The notes under the pieces are model-generated. The model saw nothing but the letters and a program-made list of their open reading frames with translations, made no database searches and was not told the DNA's origin. DNA of 64,000 nt from Polynucleobacter sp. AP-Nino-20-G2 (GTDB lineage: Bacteria > Pseudomonadota > Gammaproteobacteria > Burkholderiales > Burkholderiaceae), in assembly GCF_018688235.1 (NCBI RefSeq), contig NZ_CP061313.1, positions 727,130 to 791,129 of the forward strand, given 5' to 3'. How positions within the stretch are numbered: position 1 is the first letter of the stretch; each line of letters opens with the position of its first letter. A program made the translations under genes and the position numbers. Shown here piece after piece: positions 31,174-41,152 of this stretch.

Positions 31174-33651
31174 GTGCTGATTCGTTTTTTACAGGGTCTT
31201 AGGCGGGATTTCAGATCTAGTGAGTTAGTGTGGCTCTTTGTTGCGCTAACACTCTCAGTGGTGGCGCTATCTAGCGTTAGCTTTTTAGCTGATCGTATGC
31301 AGCGCGCATTTCAGTTTGATGCGCGTCAGTTGCTTGCCGCGGATTTACTCTTGGTTGGTGATCAGCCAATTCCTGAGCGGTTTATTCAAGAAGCTAAGGG
31401 GCGTCAGCTTCAGATTGCTCAGACCATTGTGTTCTCGAGCATGGCCACTGTGGGCTCTCAGAGCAAACTTGCTTCTCTAAAGGCGGTGAGCCCCACTTAT
31501 CCTCTGCGCGGCCGACTTGAGCTTGCTGCCACATCGTCCGACACCGTTCCGCCTACAGGCTCCGTTTGGGTTGATCCAGCGATGCTGGCAAGTCTCAATG
31601 CTAAGGTGGGAGATCGGATGGCTTTAGGCGATCGATCATTTGCCATTGCGGGTATTCTCGAGCGCGAATTAGATCGTGGCGCGGGCTTCATGAATTTTGC
31701 GCCACGCGTCATGATGTCTTTAGAAGATCTGCCTTCAACTGGGCTGATCGGTCTGGGCAGCCGAGTGACTTATCGTCTGCTCGTGGCTGGCCCCGATACT
31801 GCGATTGCCGCCTATGACGCATGGGCGTCCCAATGGATTGCAAGAGAAGGGATTCGTGGCGTTCGGATTGAGACGCTGGAGAATGCGCAGCCGATGATGC
31901 GTAAAACTTTAGAAAGGGCTGAGCGCTTTTTATCTTTAGTCGCTTTACTCACGGCCATGGTCGCCGCAGTTGCTATTGCCTTATCGGCTCGTCGTTATGT
32001 ACTCAAGCAAGCTGATGTTTGCGCTGTCATGAAATGTCTTGGTGCAACTCAAAACACCATTCTTCTGGGGCAGCTCAAAATTCTGATGGGCTTAACGCTG
32101 CTAGCGTCAGTGATTGGCGCAACTATCGGTTTTGCAGTTCAAGAAGTGCTAATAGCTCTATTGGGCAATTTTGTTTTGGCCAATCTTCCATCCATTTCTC
32201 TCTGGCCTCTTGCGTGGAGTATTTTATTTTCCCTATTTTTACTGATCGGATTTGCTGGGCCTCCATTATTCAGTTTGGTAACGATTGCCCCGATACGCCT
32301 TGTTCGAAAAGAGCTTGGGGTTGTTAGTATCCGGTCGATTTGGGTGGCGTTATTAGGCTTGCTGACTTGCCTCACCTTGATTGCGGTTGCCGCACAAGAT
32401 TGGAAGCTTGCCTTTTGGGTCGGACTGAGTTTTAGTCTAGCCGTCGCGCTATTTGCACTCATCGCTTGGTTGGCTCTGCGCGCATTACAGTTTGTGCTGT
32501 CTCGTTGGGGTTCAAATAGTTTTGCTCTGAGATTTGCCTTAGGCACCCAAGCCCGGCGCGCTGGTTTTGCGGTCATGCAAATTACTGCCTTGGGTATCGC
32601 TTTAATGGCTTTACTCATGATTTTGCTTCTACGCCAAGATCTATTGGCGACTTGGCGCGGCAATATTCCAGTCGATGCTCCCAATCGATTCATGATTAAT
32701 ATTCAAGAAGATCAAAAGCCAGGGATTGCTCAAGTTTTAGAAAGTGCAGGTTTGAGTCAGCCTCATTTTTATCCTATGGTTCGAGCGCGACTCATTGAAG
32801 TGAATGGTAAGGAAATTCATTCCAGTGATTATTCAGAAGAAAACGCTCGGCGCTTAGTAGATCGTGAATTTAATCTTTCATACACCGATCAACTACCTGA
32901 TGGCAATCGCATTACCGCTGGAAAGTGGATTGAGGGTGACGCCCCTCAAATTTCTTTAGAAGCTGGAATTGCCAAGACCTTGCATATCAAGCTGGGAGAT
33001 CAAATGGGCTTCGAGCTTGCCGGTGAGAAAGTTACTGCGCCCGTAACTTCATTGCGCAAGTTGGATTGGGGCTCCATGAAGGTCAATTTCTTTGTCATTA
33101 TGTCTCCAGCCCAGCTGAGTGGCATGCCCCAATCTTGGATCACGTCTTACTATCAAAGTCCTGCTATTGACGGTATAGATTTTCAGTTGACGCAAGCTTA
33201 TCCCAATCTGACCATCGTGGATGTGGCGACATCTCTGCGTCAAATACAGGATGTATTGGATCGCCTGTCTTCAGTATTAGGATTGTTATTCGCATTTACG
33301 ATTGCTGCCGCGGTGTTGGTATTGCTTGCGGCAATTGCGGCTACCCAGGATGAGCGCTTTAGAAGTGCGGCCTTATTGAAGGCAGTGGGTGCGTCTCGCA
33401 ATCTTCTTGGGAAGATTGCCATGACCGAGCTTTTAATTATTGGAATATTAGCGGGCACCCTCGCTGGACTTGCCGCCGGTATAGCTGCTTGGGCCTTAGG
33501 CCGTTTTGTGCTCGAGATTGAGTTTCATGCGTTTGCGCAATCTCTAGTAATGGGCATTATTTTTGGAGTGGGCGCCTGTCTCTTGGCAGGTTATCGATTT
33601 CAGAGAAGAATCCAAACAGCGACTGCGATGGAGTGCCTGCGCGAGATCTGA
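31174..33651 (+). CDS. Large FtsX-type ABC transporter permease (YbbP-like), without adjacent ATPase
   Basis: This 825-residue protein has an N-terminal helix, a periplasmic domain, a first FtsX core of helices at about 245-420, more helices at about 430-500, a second periplasmic domain, and a C-terminal FtsX core (SSVLGLLFAFTIAAAVLVLL onwards). This duplicated layout matches YbbP/LolC-like macrolide-export permeases. The usual YbbA-type ATPase is not beside it. The start is GTG 31174, 5 bp after the SDR stop. Its role may be export of lipophilic or toxic molecules; the substrate is unknown. Confidence 0.85.
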   Translation: MLIRFLQGLRRDFRSSELVWLFVALTLSVVALSSVSFLADRMQRAFQFDARQLLAADLLLVGDQPIPERFIQEAKGRQLQIAQTIVFSSMATVGSQSKLASLKAVSPTYPLRGRLELAATSSDTVPPTGSVWVDPAMLASLNAKVGDRMALGDRSFAIAGILERELDRGAGFMNFAPRVMMSLEDLPSTGLIGLGSRVTYRLLVAGPDTAIAAYDAWASQWIAREGIRGVRIETLENAQPMMRKTLERAERFLSLVALLTAMVAAVAIALSARRYVLKQADVCAVMKCLGATQNTILLGQLKILMGLTLLASVIGATIGFAVQEVLIALLGNFVLANLPSISLWPLAWSILFSLFLLIGFAGPPLFSLVTIAPIRLVRKELGVVSIRSIWVALLGLLTCLTLIAVAAQDWKLAFWVGLSFSLAVALFALIAWLALRALQFVLSRWGSNSFALRFALGTQARRAGFAVMQITALGIALMALLMILLLRQDLLATWRGNIPVDAPNRFMINIQEDQKPGIAQVLESAGLSQPHFYPMVRARLIEVNGKEIHSSDYSEENARRLVDREFNLSYTDQLPDGNRITAGKWIEGDAPQISLEAGIAKTLHIKLGDQMGFELAGEKVTAPVTSLRKLDWGSMKVNFFVIMSPAQLSGMPQSWITSYYQSPAIDGIDFQLTQAYPNLTIVDVATSLRQIQDVLDRLSSVLGLLFAFTIAAAVLVLLAAIAATQDERFRSAALLKAVGASRNLLGKIAMTELLIIGILAGTLAGLAAGIAAWALGRFVLEIEFHAFAQSLVMGIIFGVGACLLAGYRFQRRIQTATAMECLREI

Positions 33652-33673
33652 CGCTCACAGGCCTCTTTTAGTC

Positions 33674-34210
33674 TTACGACAGCGTAACCAGGTTTTTTGG
33701 TAGCTCAACTAGGCGAGTGCCGCCAAATCGATCTGGCAAGCTTTGACGCAGCAGGGGATTTACTCGGTCTAAATAGATGGTTAGTGGCCAAAGAAATAAT
33801 GTAACTGTAAAAAGCATTTCAATGATTTGCCATCTCTGTAATTCAAGAAGCCATTGCAGAAACACGCAGGGCACTAGCCATAGAGATCCGAATACATAGC
33901 GCCAAACTGCTTGGCGACGCGTTAAGTGATAGCCTCCGGGGCCGATCATGCGCACACGCCAAGTTTGCATCGCCAGTGTTTGACCGGATTTGGTCCAATA
34001 CCAAACAAAATAAATGCCTAAGACGGTATAGAGATAGAGAAAAGTGAGCCAGCTAGGTAGTGAGACACCAAACAAAATACCCAGACCCAAGTTAGGAACT
34101 AAGAAGGTGAAGGCAATTACACCCAGTAGCACTAGTTGTTCGTAGAGCGCACACGATACACGTCGCCAAAATTGCGGTGCCGGTAATGCGTTTAATTCAG
34201 CAGGCGTCAT
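33674..34210 (-). CDS. RDD-family membrane protein
   Basis: This 178-residue protein has about four or five helices and an N-terminal RRVSCALYEQLVLLGVIAF helix that carries an RDD-like start (Arg then Asp/Glu positions in the first helix). The segment WRVRMIGPGGYHLTRRQAVWRY between helices is a family mark. RDD proteins have been linked to Na+/H+ exchange in a few bacteria, but most are uncharacterised. It follows the DUF3106 gene by 6 bp in the sigma-factor operon. Confidence 0.85.
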   Translation of the reverse strand: MTPAELNALPAPQFWRRVSCALYEQLVLLGVIAFTFLVPNLGLGILFGVSLPSWLTFLYLYTVLGIYFVWYWTKSGQTLAMQTWRVRMIGPGGYHLTRRQAVWRYVFGSLWLVPCVFLQWLLELQRWQIIEMLFTVTLFLWPLTIYLDRVNPLLRQSLPDRFGGTRLVELPKNLVTLS

Positions 34211-34216
34211 TGAGGG

Positions 34217-34825
34217 TTATGGATTGCTCGAACTAGCTTCGTTAGCGCTAGGAGGTGGAGCATCTTGCGCAGGTGCGCTAGGTGCTGGCAGGGTGGGTGC
34301 CAAATTTGATTTCTGAGTGATTGGATGCTGTTGCAGTGTAGGTGCATTAGCAGCCGTCGGTTTTTTCTTGTTCACTTCAGCTTGAGCCAATTTCTTTTTT
34401 TGCTCATCACTTAATTTTTGATAAGCGCTCCAGGCTTCTGCTTTTTTCTCAGCAGGGAAGTTCAAACTAGTTAAGTAATTTTCACGAGCAATACGGCGAT
34501 CTTTTTGAGAAAGGTTTGACCAACTCGTCATGCGTGACTGAAGACGTTGTTGATCTGCCGCACTCATTTTTGGATAGAGGTTGGCAACCTGAATCCATTT
34601 CTTGCGACTTTCTGGAAGCATGTAATCCCAGTCGCTTTCAAGCGGGGCTAGGATGCGTTGTTGCTCTGGCTTTAAACCTTCCCATGTGCCGTCCAGCTTT
34701 TTCTCGGGAATGCCGGTTGCTTTGCTATGGCCGCCTGCCGGTGCCTGAGCAAATGCGCCCACCGACATCATTAGCGTTGCACTAATGAGGAGTTTTGTGG
34801 GTAACGATCTATAGTTTTTTGGCAT
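34217..34825 (-). CDS. DUF3106-domain exported protein
   Basis: This 202-residue protein has a signal peptide (ending AFAQ, about 24-27). The DUF3106 core spans about 47-130, with repeating LAPLESDWDYMLPESRKKW, YPKMSAADQQRLQSRM and WSNLSQKDRRIARENY units that resemble short helical repeats of proline and tryptophan. The C-terminal third is Pro/Ala/Ser-rich and low-complexity. The family is common in Burkholderiales and uncharacterised. The gene is part of the sigma/DUF3619/DUF3106/RDD operon, suggesting an envelope-stress role. Confidence 0.88.
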   Translation of the reverse strand: MPKNYRSLPTKLLISATLMMSVGAFAQAPAGGHSKATGIPEKKLDGTWEGLKPEQQRILAPLESDWDYMLPESRKKWIQVANLYPKMSAADQQRLQSRMTSWSNLSQKDRRIARENYLTSLNFPAEKKAEAWSAYQKLSDEQKKKLAQAEVNKKKPTAANAPTLQQHPITQKSNLAPTLPAPSAPAQDAPPPSANEASSSNP

Positions 34826-34841
34826 GCACTAAGGCTTGGAA

Positions 34842-35309
34842 TTAGTTTGGTGATTTACTGGACGTGATGCCATCTTGTTCGGAGTCGGCTAGAGGGCCAT
34901 TTTTAAGGAAGCCCATAAAACCGCTGTCAGCGTAAGCATCAGGCGGAACATCGTCTGTTAGAAGCGCTGCATCCACTTCGGCAATATCGTTGATACGAGA
35001 GTCTTCTTGCCATTGAGCGATGCCAATTAAGCCAAAAACAAGAACCGCTAATGGCGCAATCCAACTGATGCTGTCCCAAAATGAACGTGATCCAGAAGAC
35101 CAGTTTCCAGTGGAATTGGCGAATACATGCTGCTGAATGCGTACTTTTTCAGGCTTTTTAACTGAAAGCGCCTTCAAACGCGCCGCATATAGACGATCTT
35201 TGATGCCTGCTGGCAGGGATTGGGATCCATGGCGGAGCAGGGTGGCAGCAGCCAGACCGAATTGGTCGACTTCTGTAGGGTTTAAAAGATCTTCTTTGGT
35301 GCGATTCAC
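34842..35309 (-). CDS. DUF3619-family membrane protein, candidate anti-sigma factor
   Basis: This 155-residue protein has a cytoplasmic N-terminal half (about 1-82) rich in charged helices, one membrane helix (ISWIAPLAVLVFGLIGIA, about 85-102) and an acidic periplasmic C-terminus. This topology and the 4-bp overlap with the upstream sigma-factor gene are what anti-sigma factors show. DUF3619 has no proven function that I know of, so that role is inference. Confidence 0.85.
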   Translation of the reverse strand: MNRTKEDLLNPTEVDQFGLAAATLLRHGSQSLPAGIKDRLYAARLKALSVKKPEKVRIQQHVFANSTGNWSSGSRSFWDSISWIAPLAVLVFGLIGIAQWQEDSRINDIAEVDAALLTDDVPPDAYADSGFMGFLKNGPLADSEQDGITSSKSPN

Positions 35310-35875
35310 AGCGTAATTCCTTTTAATTTCAATGCTTTAGCTAGAGCCTGAGTGGCTCTTGAGCAGTGGGTTTTGACGCTACCCTCGCTACAACTCATGG
35401 CAAGGGCCGTTTCAGTAATGCTCAGCTCATCCCAATAACGCATCAGGAAGGCTTCTCGTTGACGGACAGGCAATTTTGATATTTCTGACTCTAGGGCCTG
35501 TAAAAGCTGACTCCGCTCTAGCTTTTGCTCCCCATCTTGGTGGGCTTCACTGTCATCCGGGGCAGAAAGTGCCTCCAGAGGGTCAAAATCATCACTTTCA
35601 TCGGACTTCTTCCCCATGTTGGAGAAAAGAGTGACCCAGGTATTTCGAACTTTTTGCCGTCTAAACCAGTCATGAATGCGGTTTTGAAGGATTCGAGTAA
35701 AAACCAAAGGTAATTCTGCGGCAGGGCGATCCCCATACTTCTCCGCCAGCTTAATCATGGCATCCTGAACAATGTCTAGGGCGGCATCATCATCTCGTAC
35801 AGCGTAGACCGCTTGCTTAAAGGCACGCTGCTCGACGCTGCTCAAAAAGTCAGAAAGTTCTTGGGATGAAGCCAT
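35306..35875 (-). CDS. RNA polymerase sigma factor, ECF-type (sigma-70 family)
   Basis: This 189-residue protein has region 2 at about 18-85 (AALDIVQDAMIKLAEKY, then LQNRIHDWFRRQKVRN) and region 4 at about 130-185 (LPVRQREAFLMRYWDELSIT, ALAMSCSEGSVKTHCSRA). An acidic linker of about 40 residues between them (KKSDESDDFDPLEALSAPDD) is unusually long for an ECF factor. It heads the minus-strand operon and is divergent from ilvB. Its regulon is unknown; autoregulation is likely. Confidence 0.93.
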   Translation of the reverse strand: MASSQELSDFLSSVEQRAFKQAVYAVRDDDAALDIVQDAMIKLAEKYGDRPAAELPLVFTRILQNRIHDWFRRQKVRNTWVTLFSNMGKKSDESDDFDPLEALSAPDDSEAHQDGEQKLERSQLLQALESEISKLPVRQREAFLMRYWDELSITETALAMSCSEGSVKTHCSRATQALAKALKLKGITL

Positions 35876-36068
35876 TCAGTGGATTAGACCTGAATCAGAT
35901 GGAATTCGTCCATTTTAGGGGATTGCTATAGAATATAGGGCTTACTACCTAGAATCTCATTCAAGAAGTGGTTTTTTCCGGTAGCAGCGCCGTTCGAACT
36001 CAGGCCACAAGCAGGAGACAGAACAGACCAAACAATTTTTTGCCGAAAATTGCAAAGGACGAAAGAAA

Positions 36069-37856
36069 ATGAATACAAGCAGCGCCGAATTTTTAGCCAC
36101 CAAAGCTAATAAAGACATAGCAAATCCAAATTCCGTAGCAGCCGCGCCAGAGATGATTGGTGCCGAGATGCTGGTGAATGGATTGCACAACGAAGGGGTT
36201 GAGTTCGTTTGGGGTTATCCAGGCGGGTCAGTTCTCTTTATCTACGATGAAATTTTTAAGCAGGACAAGTTTGAACATATTCTGGTTCGCCATGAGCAAG
36301 CAGCAGTTCATGCGGCCGATGGTTATGCGCGCGCCACCGGCAAGGTTGGCGTAGCCCTAGTTACCTCTGGCCCTGGTGTAACCAATGCCGTTACCGGAAT
36401 TGCTACTGCATATACCGACTCGATCCCTATGGTGATCATCAGCGGTAACGTTCCAACTTATGCGATTGGTGAGGATGCTTTCCAAGAGGCGGATACTGTT
36501 GGTATTACTCGCCCAGTGGTAAAGCACAACTTCTTGGTAAAGGATGTGAGGGATCTGCCTTTGGTAATCAAGAAGGCCTTCCACATTGCGCAGACAGGTC
36601 GTCCGGGTCCAGTGTTGATTGATATCCCGAAGGATGTCTCAGCAGCAAAAGCGCCCTTTGTATATCCAGAGACTTTGGAGATGCGCTCCTATAACCCGGT
36701 TGTTAAAGGGCATAGCGGACAAATTCGTAAAGCGGTTTCTTTATTGCAAGAAGCGGAGCGCCCATACATTTATACCGGTGGCGGTGTGATTCTGGCCGAT
36801 GCTGCGCCTGAGTTAAAAGAGTTTGCGGATTTATTGGGCTATCCAGTAACCAATACCTTGATGGGCTTAGGTGGCTTCCCAGGCACTAGCCCTCAGTTCT
36901 TGGGTATGTTGGGTATGCACGGCACCTATGAGGCCAATATGGCGATGCAACACAGTGATGTGTTGATTGCGATTGGTGCGCGTTTTGATGACCGCGTGAT
37001 TGGTAATACTGCACACTTTGCAAGTCACCCGCGCAAGATCATTCATATCGATATCGACCCATCCGTTATTTCTAAACGGGTGAAAGTGGATGTTCCTATT
37101 GTTGGCAATCTCAAAGAAGTTTTGCAAGAGATGACTGCTCAGCTCAAAGCAGCTGGCCCACCTAAGAATGATGCTAAGTTAGCGGCATGGTGGGAGCAGA
37201 TTAACGAGTGGCGCAAGAAAGATTGCTTGAAATACGACGAAGCATCTCAGATCGTCAAGCCACAGTATGTAGTTCAAAAGTTATGGGAGCTCACTGGCGG
37301 TGATGCGTTTATTTGCTCTGACGTAGGTCAGCATCAAATGTGGGCAGCACAGTTCTACAAGTTTGATAAACCACGTCGCTGGATTAACTCTGGTGGCTTG
37401 GGAACCATGGGCGTAGGCTTGCCTTATGCCATGGGTATCAAGAAAGCATTCCCTGAAAAAGATGTGTTCACTATCACTGGTGAAGGCTCTATTCAGATGT
37501 GTATTCAGGAGTTGTCTACTTGCAAGCAGTACGACACTCCAGTGAAGATTGTTTCATTGAATAACCGCTACCTCGGTATGGTTCGTCAATGGCAAGAGCT
37601 CACTTATAACAAGCGTTATTCCAGCTCATACATGGACTCATTGCCAGACTTCGTGAAGTTGGCTGAGGCGTATGGTCACGTTGGCATGCGCATTGAGAAG
37701 AAGTCTGATGTTGAGGGCGCTCTTAAAGAGGCAATTCGCTTGAAGGATCGTACCGTGTTTATGGATTTCCAGACAGACCCAGAGGAAAACGTTTGGCCAA
37801 TGGTTCAAGCAGGTAAGGGTATTACTGAAATGCTTTTGGGTAGCGAGGACCTCTAA
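36069..37856 (+). CDS. ilvB: Acetolactate synthase large subunit (biosynthetic)
   Basis: This 595-residue ThDP enzyme condenses pyruvate units or pyruvate plus 2-oxobutyrate, the first common step to valine, leucine and isoleucine. Visible marks are VWGYPGGSVL, the catalytic glutamate in VRHEQAAVHAADGYARATG, and a C-terminal ThDP motif GEGSIQMCIQELSTC ending NNRYLGMVRQWQE. An N-terminal extension of about 30 residues precedes the core. It overlaps ilvN by one base (TAATG). The 193-bp gap to the divergent sigma gene holds its promoter; I see no leader peptide there. Confidence 0.97.
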   Translation: MNTSSAEFLATKANKDIANPNSVAAAPEMIGAEMLVNGLHNEGVEFVWGYPGGSVLFIYDEIFKQDKFEHILVRHEQAAVHAADGYARATGKVGVALVTSGPGVTNAVTGIATAYTDSIPMVIISGNVPTYAIGEDAFQEADTVGITRPVVKHNFLVKDVRDLPLVIKKAFHIAQTGRPGPVLIDIPKDVSAAKAPFVYPETLEMRSYNPVVKGHSGQIRKAVSLLQEAERPYIYTGGGVILADAAPELKEFADLLGYPVTNTLMGLGGFPGTSPQFLGMLGMHGTYEANMAMQHSDVLIAIGARFDDRVIGNTAHFASHPRKIIHIDIDPSVISKRVKVDVPIVGNLKEVLQEMTAQLKAAGPPKNDAKLAAWWEQINEWRKKDCLKYDEASQIVKPQYVVQKLWELTGGDAFICSDVGQHQMWAAQFYKFDKPRRWINSGGLGTMGVGLPYAMGIKKAFPEKDVFTITGEGSIQMCIQELSTCKQYDTPVKIVSLNNRYLGMVRQWQELTYNKRYSSSYMDSLPDFVKLAEAYGHVGMRIEKKSDVEGALKEAIRLKDRTVFMDFQTDPEENVWPMVQAGKGITEMLLGSEDL

Positions 37857-38347
37857 TGCGACATATTATTTCTGTACTGATAGAGAACGAGCCAGGTGCA
37901 TTGTCACGAGTGGTAGGTTTATTTTCCGCTCGCGGTTACAACATTGATACCTTAAGCGTTGCTCCTACTGAAGATCCATCTCTCTCTCGCATGACGATCG
38001 TTACCTTTGGTTCCGATGATGTGATTGAGCAAATCACAAAGCACTTAAATCGCTTGGTTGAAGTAGTGAAAGTTTTCGATTTGAGCGAAGGTCCTCATAT
38101 TGAGCGTGAGCTCATGATGATTAAGGTGCGCGCGGTAGGGAAAGAGCGTGAAGAGCTAAAAAGAACAACGGATATCTTCCGTGGCCGCATCATCGATGTG
38201 ACCGATAAGAGTTACACCATTGAATTAACTGGTGATGGTGCCAAATTAGACGCCTTTATTGATTCGATTGATCGTGCATCGATTTTAGAAACCGTCCGCT
38301 CGGGTGGTTCTGGTATCGGGCGCGGCGAGCGTATTTTGAAGGTTTAA
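37856..38347 (+). CDS. ilvN: Acetolactate synthase regulatory small subunit
   Basis: This 163-residue protein has an N-terminal ACT domain (ISVLIENEPGALSRVVGLFSARGYNIDTL) and a C-terminal ACT-like half, the IlvH/IlvN-long layout. It confers valine feedback inhibition on the large subunit. Its start overlaps the ilvB stop codon, giving a coupled 1:1 supply. Confidence 0.96.
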   Translation: MRHIISVLIENEPGALSRVVGLFSARGYNIDTLSVAPTEDPSLSRMTIVTFGSDDVIEQITKHLNRLVEVVKVFDLSEGPHIERELMMIKVRAVGKEREELKRTTDIFRGRIIDVTDKSYTIELTGDGAKLDAFIDSIDRASILETVRSGGSGIGRGERILKV

Positions 38348-38356
38348 TTTTTTTAA

Positions 38357-39415
<1,059 letters not shown>

Positions 39416-39467
39416 GCAATCACTCAGTTAGAAACTAGTTGTTTTCATTAAAAGGCTCAGAACAAAG

Positions 39468-40115
39468 ATGATGTATCCACACCCCATTATTGCGAAAGAA
39501 GGTTGGCCGTATTTGGCGCTAGTGGGGTCTGTGACTTTGCTAATCCACTATCTTGGCGGCATTGCATGGTCATGGCCTTTGTGGATCATCTTTATCTTTG
39601 TTCTGCAGTTCTTTCGCGATCCCCAGCGCATTGCCGCGCTTGGTCGTGATTTAGTGCTATCTCCAGCGGATGGACGTATCGTCGTTGTGGAAAAGGCGCA
39701 TGATCCGTATGCGGGTCGTGAAGCTTTAAAGATTAGTGTTTTTATGAACGTATTTAATGTTCATTCCAACCGAAGTGCAGTAAATGGCTTGGTTAAAGAG
39801 ATTCAGTATTTTCCTGGCAAGTTCGTCAATGCCGATTTGGATAAAGCATCCACAGAGAACGAGCGTAATGCCGTTGTGATTGATGCAAACGGTCAGATCG
39901 TGACCCTGGTTCAAGTAGCCGGTTTGATTGCCCGTCGTATTCTTTGCTATATCCATGTAGGTGATAGGCTGAAGGCAGGCGAGCGCTATGGCTTTATTCG
40001 ATTTGGTTCGCGCGTAGATGTATATTTGCCTTTAACTGCGGAGCCTTTGGTGAGTGTTGGCGATAAAGTATTTGCTACCAATACCGCATTAGCTCGTGTA
40101 CCCGGCTTAGATTAA
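39468..40115 (+). CDS. psd: Phosphatidylserine decarboxylase proenzyme (short form)
   Basis: This 215-residue proenzyme cleaves itself at a Gly-Ser in [11 protein letters not shown] (about 180-190), giving the pyruvoyl group that decarboxylates phosphatidylserine to phosphatidylethanolamine. [14 protein letters not shown] and [17 protein letters not shown] are further family marks. An N-terminal hydrophobic stretch anchors it. It is followed by pssA, which makes its substrate, so both steps of PE synthesis sit together. Confidence 0.94.
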   Translation: MMYPHPIIAKEGWPYLALVGSVTLLIHYLGGIAWSWPLWIIFIFVLQFFRDPQRIAALGRDLVLSPADGRIVVVEKAHDPYAGREALKISVFMNVFNVHSNRSAVNGLVKEIQYFPGKFVNADLDKASTENERNAVVIDANGQIVTLVQVAGLIARRILCYIHVGDRLKAGERYGFIRFGSRVDVYLPLTAEPLVSVGDKVFATNTALARVPGLD

Positions 40116-40142
40116 TCTAGGTCTCTTTTACTGGGATATTTT

Positions 40143-41006
40143 TTGACTACATTTCGCCGTCGTGGCCGTATAGATCGCAGTCGTCTGGCTCATAAGCGCA
40201 CTGAGCGTCCTCAAGATCAGTGGGCGGAAGATTTGGGTGACGGCATCGATTTTGAAGTTGAAGAGTTGCATGCTGACAAGCCGCGTCAACGCAGCAAGGG
40301 CATTTATCTTCTGCCAAATGCGTTTACTACCGCAGCTTTATTCTGTGGCTTTTTCGCCATCGTGAATGCGATGAACCACCAATTTGAGATGGCTGCTATC
40401 GCCATCTTCGCATCCTTGGTATTAGATGGAATGGATGGTCGCGTTGCACGGATGACTAATACACAAAGCGCCTTTGGTGAGCAGTATGACTCCTTGGCTG
40501 ATATGGTGTCCTTTGGCGTTGCTCCGGCTTTAGTTGCCTACGAGTGGGCTTTGAAGGATTTGGGTAAGTGGGGCTGGCTGGCTGCATTTACCTATTGCGC
40601 TGGAGCTGCTTTGCGTTTGGCGCGCTTTAATGTAAATACTGGCGTTGTGGATAAGAAGTTCTTCCAGGGTTTACCAAGCCCGGCAGCTGGGTCCTTGATG
40701 GCTGGTTTTATTTGGCTAGCTGACGACAATAAGATTCCAGTGCGCGATAGCGCTATTCCTTGGATTACCTTCTTTCTGGCGGTATATGCAGGATTAACCA
40801 TGGTCTCTAATGCTCGTTTTTATAGCGGTAAGGCTTTGGATGTTCGTTACCGCGTACCTTTTGGTGTCATGGTCTTGATGATTTTGACCTTTGTATTGAT
40901 TTCCTCTAATCCACCCTTAACATTATTTGGTTTATTCGTCATTTACTCAATTTCAGGGTATGTGATCTGGGCTTGGGAGCGTCTGAGCGGGCGCCGTTTT
41001 AGCTAA
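40143..41006 (+). CDS. pssA: CDP-diacylglycerol-serine O-phosphatidyltransferase
   Basis: This 287-residue CDP-alcohol phosphatidyltransferase has the motif DGMDGRVARMTNTQSAFGEQ, with DSLAD following, i.e. the D-x2-DG-x2-AR-x8-G-x3-D-x3-D signature. It has about seven or eight membrane helices and a basic N-terminal tail of about 50 residues. It makes phosphatidylserine for Psd just upstream. The start is TTG 40143; no ATG is available near the conserved start. Its stop codon lies within a palindrome likely to act as terminator. Confidence 0.94.
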   Translation: MTTFRRRGRIDRSRLAHKRTERPQDQWAEDLGDGIDFEVEELHADKPRQRSKGIYLLPNAFTTAALFCGFFAIVNAMNHQFEMAAIAIFASLVLDGMDGRVARMTNTQSAFGEQYDSLADMVSFGVAPALVAYEWALKDLGKWGWLAAFTYCAGAALRLARFNVNTGVVDKKFFQGLPSPAAGSLMAGFIWLADDNKIPVRDSAIPWITFFLAVYAGLTMVSNARFYSGKALDVRYRVPFGVMVLMILTFVLISSNPPLTLFGLFVIYSISGYVIWAWERLSGRRFS

Positions 41007-41018
41007 AACGGTATTTTT
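40994..41018 (+). terminator. 18-bp palindrome with T-run over the pssA stop codon
   Basis: CCGTTTTAGCTAAAACGG (40994-41011) is a perfect palindrome that can fold as a 7-bp stem with AGCT loop, followed by TATTTTT (41012-41018). The pssA TAA (41004-41006) is inside it. It may end the ilv-psd-pssA transcript in front of the leuA promoter. Confidence 0.55.
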
Positions 41019-41022
41019 AGGT

Positions 41023-41028
41023 TATATT
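41023..41028 (+). promoter_or_regulatory. Possible -10 box of the leuA leader transcript
   Basis: TATATT at 41023-41028 matches the -10 consensus at 5 of 6 positions. The matching -35 region (around 41000-41005) is poor. The expected start is near 41035, at the leader peptide ATG, which has no Shine-Dalgarno. Confidence 0.35.
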
Positions 41029-41034
41029 TAATCC

Positions 41035-41112
41035 ATGTTGATGAATTTCTCACTTTTATCCAGCCTTCTTCTACTCGCACTAAGCCTAAAGCTTGGGGCA
41101 GGTAAGGCCTGA
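41035..41112 (+). CDS. leuA leader peptide (25 aa, 10 leucines)
   Basis: ATG 41035 encodes MLMNFSLLSSLLLLALSLKL, then GAGKA and TGA 41110-41112. Ten of 25 residues are leucine, with a run of four (codons 11-14). Ribosome stalling at these codons when leucine is scarce would control the downstream hairpins. No Shine-Dalgarno is visible, so leaderless initiation is possible. The peptide lies 140 bp upstream of leuA. Confidence 0.85.
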   Translation: MLMNFSLLSSLLLLALSLKLGAGKA

Positions 41113-41152
41113 GTTAATGAGATTACAGTAGTTCATTAGCCGTCCATACCAG

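Noticed and set aside
32139..32693. 184-codon open frame on the minus strand inside the FtsX-type permease gene
   Set aside because: It is antisense to a well-supported long gene, has no family features, and its composition is that of a reverse-frame shadow of hydrophobic codons.
35876..36068. Branched-chain leader peptide and attenuator upstream of ilvB
   Set aside because: No short ORF rich in Ile, Leu or Val followed by a terminator hairpin is visible, unlike the clear case upstream of leuA.
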